A stretch of 64,000 bases of DNA from assembly GCA_008933995.1 (NCBI GenBank), contig WARS01000013.1, positions 15,689,806 through 15,753,805 on the forward strand, in the 5' to 3' direction. This document shows, in pieces, positions 27,201-39,200 of this stretch (positions within the stretch are counted from its first letter, which is position 1; each line of letters opens with the position of its first letter). The notes under the pieces are model-generated. The model was not told the origin of the DNA, ran no database searches, and saw only the letters and a program-made list of their open reading frames with translations. This stretch comes from Datnioides undecimradiatus. Its lineage: Eukaryota > Chordata > Actinopteri > Lobotiformes > Datnioididae. The position numbers and the translations under genes are program-made.

Positions 27201-30200
27201 TGGATCCATCTGTCACTGGTTGAGCAAAAGCTGGCTCGTGTCTATGACTTTAAGCATTCACTCTTCTTCTGCCTGTCGCTCATTCCTACATGTCCATTTT
27301 AGCGGAACATATCCCAAAGCCTTAACAAGCCGAGCTGCAGAGTTTTCTCTATTTTGTGGACTCATTTGACTGCTGTCAGGTACCTGAAGGGCCTCCACTC
27401 TTAAAACATCCACCTCCCTTGCCATTCAAACTGTTTGCCCTGGGAGGGATCAACTCTGCTGCCCGGGTGCACATCTCCATCTGTCAGTCTATCTTTTGGT
27501 CTACATTTCACTAAAGAAAATAACAAAAGAGAGCCAAGCATGGCGGTATCAGGTATTATCAGATCACACTGAAACATATTAACTGACAGGTGTCATCATA
27601 TGTATTAGACTTTAAGCTTAGTGACCCTAAAAAAACATGAAAATAAGTTTTCGCTGTGATCAGACAGACAACATGGACACATTCACTGTTACACCAAAAA
27701 TACCACAACGCCCACAGTCAATCTCAACTCACAACGAGCCTGTGAAACTTATAATGCAACTTAGTGTTAGAGAGAACTATCCATCAGTGACGACACTTTT
27801 GGCTTCACTTTTAGAGAAACTGAGAGAGGTTCAAGATAACATTAGCTGCATAAATCCCCCTGCTGGCTGCAGGCTCCAGCACCACTAATTCATGCATCAC
27901 TAAGTTTATCCAACAATTATTTATAACATTGCCTGGAAATATTAATGTGATCTAAACTTTTGAGTCAAACATCCCTATTTTAACACTTAGAGTTATATTT
28001 TTTAAACACTTCTTAATGGTGTTAACAAGAAAATGTGTTGACTTGATTTTATTTCACTTTTCTGAAGGCCCTTTTCTGTCCCTGTCACACACGAGCAGAT
28101 ATGCTGCTAGGCGGAAGCAGTCGCCTACTATTAATCAGCAAAAGATCATGACATTCATGTGTTACTTGTGGTTTTTACTGCTCAGCCAGCTCCGCACTGA
28201 TCTGCACAACTCTGCCTATCCTGACATTGGCCACACTGCCACTCCTTCACTCTTGCTCGCCCACTCCCTCAGCAGAAACCCCACACTGACACAACCGATA
28301 ACAATGGTTTCTGCCCTTGACTTCCAGTTACAGACACTAGTTTGTTTACCCTCCCTCAAACAACTCAGCTGCTGCTAGTAATGACCGCACACAATATCCA
28401 GTGCTTAACAGCATTTGGTTCTCCTCTTTTGTAGGGTCAAAATTGCTGGTTTGGAAATTAGGGATGATATTTTTGTTTTAGATAAGAGCCAAAGGAAAGT
28501 CAGAGTTAAGCCAGAAGTAATGTTCACAGCTTTTTATTTCACACTTTTGAGCTAATGAATGAAATCAAAACGCAATTTCACAAAACAGGACTTTTGGAAT
28601 TAATCATCAAAAGTACAACAGTTATGTAATTCTGGCATATTCAATTGCAAAAGATCCATTGCAAATAGAAGTGAAACCATGTTAGCCAATACAAAAAGTC
28701 ATAGTAAGATTAAGAATACAGAAAACATTCACTGCCTCTTAGATTGACATTACACAGACTCAAACACAGGAAAATATCCTGAAACCACTGATGGGTGACA
28801 CTAATGTGACCTGAAAGGCACTGCCATAGTCTAAAAGGACAAGAAAAGTATTTGATCCCAATTGCTGACAAAACAAAGATGCGCCTTTGTAGAGAACTAG
28901 GCAGCAATCATGTAAATGTGCCACTAGCCTTGCCAATCCAGCTAATTAGGAAGATAAAACCTATGCAGACCAAAATGGCTCCTCTGACACCCAAAAAAGA
29001 TACAAGTACGAGTGAGGAGTAAAGGAGCTACGGTGACTTCCCGAAATAACTACGGCTGCTTACCGGAGAAGTCAAGTGGGGCTTGAGGTGTCCCTCCAGG
29101 CACCGACAGTTACCTTGGGCAAAACACCAGAGAATGGAAAGGCACCTAGGGCACTTTCTAGTATGTACCAGTCCCACAGACAATTTGTATCAAAGATGGG
29201 ATCTTACTTAGCACTCTAATAACAAAATGCTGTCATATGTCTGCAGCCTGCATGAAACTAGGCATCCAGTTATGTATTTTTCACTTTAGTGTCTGCTGTT
29301 GATGTTTTAACTATAACTTTGCAGGTACGTGTTCATGATAATACACTCTATTTATTCAGTACTTTTCTAAACGCAGACACTATACGTGCTTTCCTGTAAA
29401 ATCAAAACAGCAAATTAAAGACAAACCAAAGAATCGGTGATCACCAGACAACTTTCATATACGCATATAAATACTTTCTATTTGCTTGTTGCCTCAATGC
29501 TTGCTGAAGTTTTAAGACACACATGATGTGGAGAAGCCATCAGCAACTAATACATACTGAGTACAATGAGCGATGTTCAGAGTTTAGAGCTCACCTTCAG
29601 ATAAGCCACTGAAGACCAGTACCAAGTTCATTTAGTAACATCAATGGCACAGTAATAAACTATAACACCTGCTCACTATAGTCCACTCCTTATGTATAAT
29701 TAGTCATAACGTGTCTTAATGTTGCTATGTTTGAATGAGTATTCAAGCTGGAGACAATTTCCCACATTGTTGACAACGAGTTTCCTTACCAACAAATCAA
29801 TGTGTTAGAGATGCAGGAGACAAATCACAATGCTTTATGTCAATATATTTAAGTCATGTAAATACATTTTGTTGTTTTTTGTTTTGTTTTTTTTACTATG
29901 CTCAAAGCATATAAATCAAAACGTGGCTGAAATGACACATTCACTTCCTCTATGAGGGTGAAGCTTTTATTGTATTAATAGATGTAACCAAAAAAAATAA
30001 ACATGGATGATAAAAATAAATACTATGAGTGGTAAAGTGATATTAACTTATTATAATGTCTAATTTTAGAAACCTTATTTATTGTAAATTCTGTCAACTA
30101 AACTATGGCAGAGGTTCAAAGCATCCTGAGAATCCTTTTATGTTCACCTGGCTGCCATTATTGATGATCTGACATAAAACACGTGACTAGTTGTATTAAT

Positions 30201-33200
30201 GAACTTTATGAACTTCACCTGCATGGGAATCAGAGTGCACTGTAAATATTGTTTTCTTCATTAATGTTTTGATGATGGCCCGATTCCAGCACCTCAATAA
30301 TTAATGAGCAGTGACTTGCAACAGTAATTCTATCTCTCCATTGTTTACTACTCTCCTACTGTGCTACAAAGACTTTAAGATGTGCCCAGGTATTCTTGAC
30401 TGCTGGAATTCATTGTTAAAAACATGAAGGCTTTGTATTACTACTGCTACTTGTGAGATTCGTCATGGCAGTGTCAAGCAATGCTGTAATACACCCTGCA
30501 TACAGGCACATCTGGCTCTTCTGCATCCTGCCATAAACACTGAGAAAGAAAACAGGAGGCCTGTTGCTATACCTGTCAAGAACTTCTTTAAGAGGTGTTC
30601 TCATTATCTAAAGATAGATCTTCAGCCATAACACAATGCAACATAGTGCTTGTCTAATTAAAGAAAATCTCCCCTAAGATGGCATTGAAAGTACTGAAAC
30701 ACACATCTTCTAAAAAGTTGTGAAGAATGAGCAGATATTTCAGGCTTCTTTTGGGGGTTCTTTGAGGAAGAAACGGTCCCTGGCAGCTGGATTAAAATTA
30801 AAATAATTATTATCAATTAAAAAGATACTGACTTTAAGAGTCTGTGTTTTGGTACGTAAGTGGTTAAGACACATATCATACAACTTCCCTGGTTGAATTC
30901 TGACCTGGAAACTGGGACCTAGTAAAGGTCTCTGCCTGTCAGTCAACGCTCATTTCCAGTCACCTCCCTACTGTCCAGTTTTAAATAAAGAGAAAAAATG
31001 CCCCAGAAAGTCTATGAGGGAAAAGATCTGAGGTTCTTTGATTAAAGAAGGTCAACAGCATGTGCTTGTGGAAGGTGTAAGGAGATAATTCTCTTGTAAT
31101 ATACTCCAAGTCCCTTGAAGTAACATCCAGTCACAGAGTTTCAAATGCAGTGTCATGCACAGCTAATGGTGACCTGACCCGTTATCTTCACAGTAATGTC
31201 AGCTAAGCCTTGTGGGTACCATTGCAATCAGAGCCATTTGCAACACCAAACTGGTGCCTATTTCTTCTCAGAAGCAAAGATGAGAGGAAATAAATTAGCC
31301 CAAACATAAAGCAGAAGTGAGTGGTGAAATATTTGATATTTCAGCGCTGAGGAGCATGAATACAAGAACAGGATAACTCTTACAAAAAAAATAACTTTCA
31401 CGTGGGATTTTACATTATCACTGAATGCTCTGCCACATGGCAGCTCCTCCAGTTGGAAAACTGTGCACAGTGTAATAATATAGACCTTCAGCTGCCACTT
31501 TAAGAATAGCTATATCGTATAAAGAGATCCCTCCAGACCCTCTCTCTTGTAATATACTTCAATCCCCTTCAGACTAATCATGACTACACTTACCGTTTCA
31601 GTCACTCCTAGTCGTGTTTAACACTATCAGATAGTGAAGTCATGATACTGGTATAATCTGAGCACTGCATGTCTGCCCTGGAAGAAAGCAGTTGCAGTGG
31701 TGAATGGCAGTATGGCAGTGAGGCAGGCAAGCAGGCAGCTGCCCTGCAGTCCCCTGAGAGACTCTCTCTACAGTAATTATCATCAGCAGCACTCCAGAGA
31801 CAATCCTACCCCATCCTTCTACCTAACTACTGCTCTACTTCTTCTTAATACACACCCACAAAGAGGATAGGAATAGACACATATGGGATGTGCTGTGCAC
31901 ACTGGTAAAAACACTATGGCACAAACAAAGTTGTATGCTCCGACATGGGCCCTAGATGACATAAATATTACAGCAAACTCCTATACACACAAAAGCACTC
32001 AAGATCTTTCTCATGAATGCATCCAAGTGACAAGAAGTGGGGCACGGTAGCAAGAGACAGTGGTGACGACGATAAACAGCAATATTTTCTATTAATATAT
32101 GGAGATGAGAAGAAACAAGACCAAAAAAATTCAATTCATTTCATTCATTTAAGGATAGCTCTCATTCATTCATTGCAAATGAAAACAAACAGGATTTCTC
32201 AATAGCATTAATGACACAAAACACAGAAAAAAACTGCATGGTGGAAATTGGAAATACAAGCGTTCACAGTGGCAACCAGGCTTTATGAATTAACAAGCAA
32301 AAGCACCGCTTCCTTCCACTTTTCAGTTTTTGTTCAAATCAGCCGTTGTGACAAAGCACTTTGTTCAAGGTCAAAACACCAGAGGCAGGATCCAAAAAGG
32401 CCTAGAAAACATGTACCTGGTTTCCCTTTTAGGTCAGGGACCTTTTCAGAGATCACAGGGGTAAAAATATGCAAAGACTAAACCCATGAAGACATGCAGT
32501 ATTAATGTGACACCACCCTCAACAATAGCCGGCATTGTCTCCATTGTTTTACACCCTTCGCAAGTTAAGTTCAACTTTGGTGAAAAAGCACATCAGACCA
32601 CTTCACTACAAAATTCAAATTAGGTGCAGGAGAAAGATGCTGAAGACATATTGCGGAGGCACTTATTCTGTGAAAGAGTTTTGCTTTCAGGGGGCTTGCA
32701 GCAAGAGCCTCGACATTCAGCGAGCGATCGCAAAATGTCACATGCACTGTGGCAGAGGTGGATACTCATTTTTTTCTCTTTTCTTGGAGAAAGGTTTTGT
32801 TTAAAGTTAAGAAAACAAATGTCCTACTTTCAGACAGATTTTAACGGTGCTTCTGATTGATGTTTTCAACAAAGTGTCTAACAATGGGAAGACTCACACA
32901 GCGAGGTGGGGACCGGCGTGAATTTCAATGGCTGCCTAAATTAAAACATGTTGGTTTATAAAGGAGGAGACAACATTTGATAAATAAAGCATGGTGTGAA
33001 AGAGTTGCACAATGGCTTTTTAATTTTGATGGGTTTATATTTTGATTAAAAGGATTAAAATGAAATTAAACTCATTTGTATCTCTAAAGTAAAAGCATAT
33101 TATCCATTCATACTTTGCATTTTGCAGATGAAAATAGTTACAGGATACAGGAAGATACAGGAAGTGCAAAATTATTTTCTGTGTAAATGTAAATTATGTG

Positions 33201-36200
33201 TCATAGCTAATTTGAGATGATCTTTAGTTAAAAGTTTTTGTAGTTTTGGTATAAAATATGTGAATGTTTAAAAAAAACTAACAATAAAAATGTTTTTGCA
33301 TATTAACATGAACTGACTGCAATCTGTGTGGTTGAAAAATGCTGAGATAAATCTGAAGAACAGCAGAAAGTAGCTAAACAACCTTAAAGACCACAACTCA
33401 CAAAGACATTTCCTAAAACTAAATTGTGTTGACATTCCTAAGTTAAAAAAAGAACAAAGGAATCTGAATCATTGAAATGTGCTGAATAAACTATGTCACC
33501 ATACTGCCGCTCTCTTCACAGAACACTCAGAGTGCCTGTGCCCTCACGCAAAGACACAGAGAGGACAGACAGTGCTATGGCAACAGCTGCATCAGATTGC
33601 CAAGTCCTTGTGCCACGAGTGGCAGTGAAGGACAAAATCTTGGTATAGTCAACGCTATTCCCAAAACACTTCTTTGGCTGGTCCATATGGTATTCAGCAC
33701 AGCATCATGCAACATCAGGACTTCTCCTATGAGACACAAGATTGTGAAATCTCATGTCTGGTTGAGAGCAGCATGCACAATGTCAAACCACACTTGTTGT
33801 GAGAAGTGTCATCGCAGTGAGGGGATGTCTGATCTTGGCACTTTGCAAAGTCATTTCAAGACATGCCACTACTTTGTCGTTTGCCCTTCTGTTAAACTTA
33901 AGGAGTCAATATCCTAAGGGTAATTTAAAGCAGTTGTCTTTATCACTATGAGAGAGTGGAACAATGTCAAAAAGTCACCATCTGACAGAGTAGCTCTGGC
34001 TCCCTTGGAAATTTATTAGAGCCATAAGCCTTAATTTACAGGGGAAGGTTACAAAGCAGGCAATCACCTTTGATCAGGCCCATAAACAGCAGCCAGTCAA
34101 TGCTGCGCTGCTCGTTAATCTGTCACTCAAAAATTCAAGGGGTTGACATTCCAGGTCAAAAAACGCATTTGTTTCTTGAATGGAAGTGAAGCCAGACAGG
34201 ATCCAGCCGATGGTGAGTGAAGATGTGATTCTGCCCTGACAGCTGGTAACACTAAGGGAACATTATCTATGAACACAGGCTATTTATCTAACTGAGGACA
34301 CAGGCACGGTGGTTTTAACACAGCCAACGCCATCTTATAGTGACGGCATAAAATTCATACAGGCAATAGTTAACTTCCATGGCAACTAATTGTGAATACG
34401 TCTAGTCGTCACACATAATACGACAAGTACTTAAATGCAATGATTCAGTTGATTACTCAGCATGAGACTGTGCCTACGGAGGGATTTTCTGATACTGAAT
34501 TGACAGATCTTAATTTCTCGTGTGACACAGAGTAAAAACAAGGTTGTACACAGTAAAATCAAATAACACCTATTGCACGTAGAGCTGATTAGTCAATTAA
34601 GCAATTGTCAAAAATTAATTATTCAACTATTTGTAACAGTCTATTGGTTAGTTGAGTAAATTTTAATTTTTCAAAATGGCAAAAAGCCACTGCTTTCAGA
34701 TTCTCAAATATGAATATAACCTATGTTTTGTTTTATTAATAAGTGTTGATTCAAATTGTTTCTTGTAGAACACTATAAAGTAGGATGTATCAGATATCTC
34801 AAGACTACTGCAGGGCTTCATGACATCATGACAACTAGGAAATACATGCGCCGCCGCTTTTCAGGGCTGCGTTTTTCTTTGCTGAACTGACATCAGCATC
34901 AGAACTACCCAGTATTCTGCAAAATGCAGTACAGCAGCTGACATGTTAAAAAGACTGTTCTGATTGATGATGGTGGAAGACACATGCAAAGTGGCTGCTA
35001 CTGCATGGTCCAATCAATATCTTATAGGACACCTGAACAAGAGGCTTCATCACTCACCGCCCTTCAGAAGTCAATAGAAAAGTAACAAATTATCTTACGG
35101 AGTTTTTTCCCCCCAACAGATCATGAATTCTGAACACCGATGAAGGACTATGAAGAGCTGCATTAAGGCAGTAAAGAGCAGTAGTGATTCAGAATTGAGC
35201 ACAAGACACTATCCCACTCACAGGCGGAGGCTATCATCATTAACAAGTCTCAATGGCTGGACATAGTGTAGCTCCAATAGAGAAAACTCTCAATATGTCC
35301 TACGAAACTGTGCAAAAATAAAGCAAAATGCAAATTTAAGCAGCCATATTCATGAGGAAATTGCAAATCTGTATAAATCTGTATATAACCTACATGACAC
35401 TCCTTTAAGATTCATTTATTTCTTATTCTACAGCACAGGGTTTTATAACAAAATGAAGCAAGAGAAGCTTGCAGGACTCCAATCAGCAACAGTTCAAAGG
35501 GACCTTTGAGATGACTTTAGGACTCTGAACATCCTCCTAGCAAGTGACTGTCCTTTCTAATGACTACAGGGTTTTCCTTTCCCATCTAAATCTATGATGG
35601 CTTGCCTTAGTGGGTTTTTTCCTCATTTGCCCAGGAAAAAAAGCCATTATAAAAAAAATGCAAGCATCAAAGAAAGGTAGTGTAGCAGAAAAAACGAGTA
35701 AAAGAAAAAGACAAAAAAGACCTTTTAGCAAACATAAAGTCTGATGTACCTGGCGAAAGACATGTAAAGGCAAGTGAAGACAAGTCTATCTTTAGCCATG
35801 CTTGTGGTGTGGCTCTACAGATGGTAATACCGGTCTATTGATCTGAAATATATCAGCTACTATTAGGTGGATTCACAGCTCTTAAATTTTTCACTATCCT
35901 CCCAGAACTGTCCAGAAATACAAGCTAAGCCGTTCAGATACAAATGAGGAACGTCTCAAATTTAAAGCCTAAGGTCTTAAAATGACTCAATGACTTTAAA
36001 AGATAAATAAAACATGATGCAAATTATTAGACAATCAATCTTCAACATTTTTATTTTATTCTTGTGAAAAGATCAGAGACTGCGGGGGAATCAGTCACAC
36101 CACAAATAAAGTACTCCCGACCTGACCAGTTTACTCACTGTCCCTGCTAACCTGCCATGCGTACGAGCTAAAACAAGAGTGATACCTCAAATAGTCAAGA

Positions 36201-39200
36201 CTGCTCTTTAACACAGCTTTCTGTCCTTAAGTGGAAGCTGCAGTAAATAAAATTATTTTTTCAATATGTTCTTTTCATTTTATTCAAGTACTTTTTCAAG
36301 GAGCAAGTTCATAAAGGTCTGGCTCTGCCAAGTGTTTCCATGATGCAATGCTAACATTAATGTAATTAGTCAGTTTTGTTTTCATCACTGTTTATCGTGA
36401 CATTACTCTTTTTTTCCCAACTCTTGTCCTACAATTAACTTACAATGTCCCACCCTTATATTTAATGTCTCTGCATTGCTATGGAATTTGCCAATTTTTA
36501 TTTATATTTCCAAGACATTCCTGTAATCCTTTGCTATTTTTAGGTGAAATCATTTGCCCAATATTTTACTTTATGACCAAATAACTTCAAAGCTCATGTA
36601 AATCTGCCTCTGATGCACTTTGTGTTAAGTAACAGTATGTTGACATGACAATAGGTTTAAACAAGACAGTAAGACTACTAGACATGTTTTTGTTGGGGTT
36701 TTTTTGTAAATAGGTATAAAAATTAATTTAGGCATCTGCTGCTTCTGTTTTTTTGGAGGGGGGAAAAAAGAACGACAACAAAAGTACTGAATCTGTTTGC
36801 GAAGCTGGCATATGAAAGAAATAATTTAAATATTTACATTTCATTAAACCACATTCACATATGTTTTTACCATAGCAAGGAACAACTGGAGATTTCAGTG
36901 ACACTGAATAAGTCATATCATACAGTGGTATCCCCAGATGTCTGGTGAGGTTAAAATCCTCATTACTTGTCATGGCCAGACCCTTACCCCCTTGAAATGA
37001 CACTGCCTTATTAGTGACGACAAATGACTGCAGAGTTAATTAACCAGAATGCTCCTTGAGGGGCATTATCAAATGTTTAAGAAATTAACAGATTGCCAGT
37101 TCACCAATTCTATGTAATTGATTTGTTCCCATTCAGGTTATGAACTCGTCTCTTTTCCCCATCCATTTAGCTAACCATCCGGGAAGAATTTAAAAGGGAA
37201 CTTTATAGTGTCCACTTCCATGAGCACAGGCTAAATCAGACAGAGGAGTACTCAGAGCGACTATCAAAATCATTGCCATACTGATTGCAGCACAATGTTT
37301 TTCTGCTAATGAGGTGGCAGTGTGCTACTTAGTTGCAACTCATAAATACAGAGTGTCTTGCAATTAGACAAGCACTGTGTAGTAAGCCGTGAGAGAGGTG
37401 ACATGCAGTAAAGGAAATGGAGGAGGCAAAGAAGCAGAGTTGATGTGGATATTTTGCATAAACATGCCGGCGTGAATCACAAGCATACTTCCACTTAAAG
37501 CCAGCCATCTAGCAAGAGCATGCCTCATGAAGCATTAGTGGGCCAACTCAGAAAGCATGGTCCCCTTTAATTAATAAAGTATTTGAGTACTCATGACAGA
37601 AGTTTCCCTCTCTGTCCTCAGCTTTGGCACTGGCTGCATAGTTTTGGATGAGGTCTAATGGCGAAGATAGTAGGGATGTTAAACTTAAGGCCCTTCTGCC
37701 GTTTGGTTTCACAAAATCATAATGACTCACCCTCACAAACATAACAATGTTTAAAGACTGTATTGACAAGCATCCAGGAATTCACAATCATTTGACGTTA
37801 CTTTCTGTTTATGAAGCTATAGAACAGTGCTTTGGACTCAAGTACATTTCTTTGTGGACCTCAAAGTCTAGTCCAGCATTTGGTGCTGACATCAAAAATC
37901 TCAACGACTATTTAGCTTCAATGCAAAAGAAAAAAAGAATTTATAATATGATTGTGGTTTCTGCATCCTTACCTCTTAAATGCTAAGGTCGTGTCCACAC
38001 TGTTAGGAGTGTGGAGAGAGAAATGACATCTGTCTGTTAGAGAGTCAGGCATTGAGCAGTAGAGCAGAGACAGAGGCGGGAGCAGTAGAGCATGACTCCA
38101 GGATTTAGATCAGTCAGATTTGCATCATTGGCGGGTCTTTAGGCAGGGCAGGTCTAATCTCCTGCAGACAGGCTTAAGAAAGAAAAACCTGACTGTTGTG
38201 TCTCTACAGATAGGGATTTCAGTAATTAGCATAGCTAATAAGAGTCGGTGTACGGAGTCATGTTCAAAGGTGTTGAGTCAAAGGGGACGATAACGAGGTA
38301 ATGAGGAGAAGGCAATGCGAGGATGTGCAACTATGTCAAAGTTCACACACATATACGTCCACATCCACATCTATTAACTTCACAAATACTCACAGCTGCA
38401 TACCTGAATCACTAGCATAACATGGTGCTACATGAGTAATTCAGTGTTGTTGTTGTGTGCCTTTGCTGGTTCAGGTTAGATATCTCAAAGCAGCAAACAA
38501 GGTTCAACATAAAACACTGACCAGAACTTTTTCACATGATGTTATGACATTTACATTTCAGTTCAGTGTGCTCAATACTTAATACACTGTACTTTTCATT
38601 GTGTGTGTTCCTTATTATTATCTTTTTAACACAACCTTCATTGATTCTACAACACAAAAACCATACAGTCAGGCTGTGGGACTGACCCTATCTCAATCTG
38701 GTCACCACGCTGTAAAAAAAGCATTTGTCGAGGGCAGCCTGAGGCAAACTGAATTATGAAATCCAAATCACACCTACAATATGTTTGAAAGTCTAATTTC
38801 AAAGATGATGAATACGATAGCATGGCAGCTGAACATAATCTTCAACATACTGCACTTTTAATGAATTACAGCTGTCAGCAATCACTGACATGTTTTCTCA
38901 ACTAATTTTCAGCCTCACTCCCACTTTTTCCTCATTATCTACACAAGAACAAGAGCAGAAGTTAAGCTGATAGGAGTGCATTCACTCATTGCATTCCCCA
39001 TTTCAGAGGCTGCCAACATTTCCTAATGACTGCAGCCCTTCTAAATTATTGAAAAAGCCTAAGCACCTCACCAGCTACAGAAATGGCTATTAACCTTGGT
39101 GAAGCGATATTCAAATCCAGTTAGAGCTAACTTCGTCCTCCAGTATCCCTCGCGGGGAGGAAATGTAAATGTGTTCTTGCTGAGACAGATGGGGAAGCCG

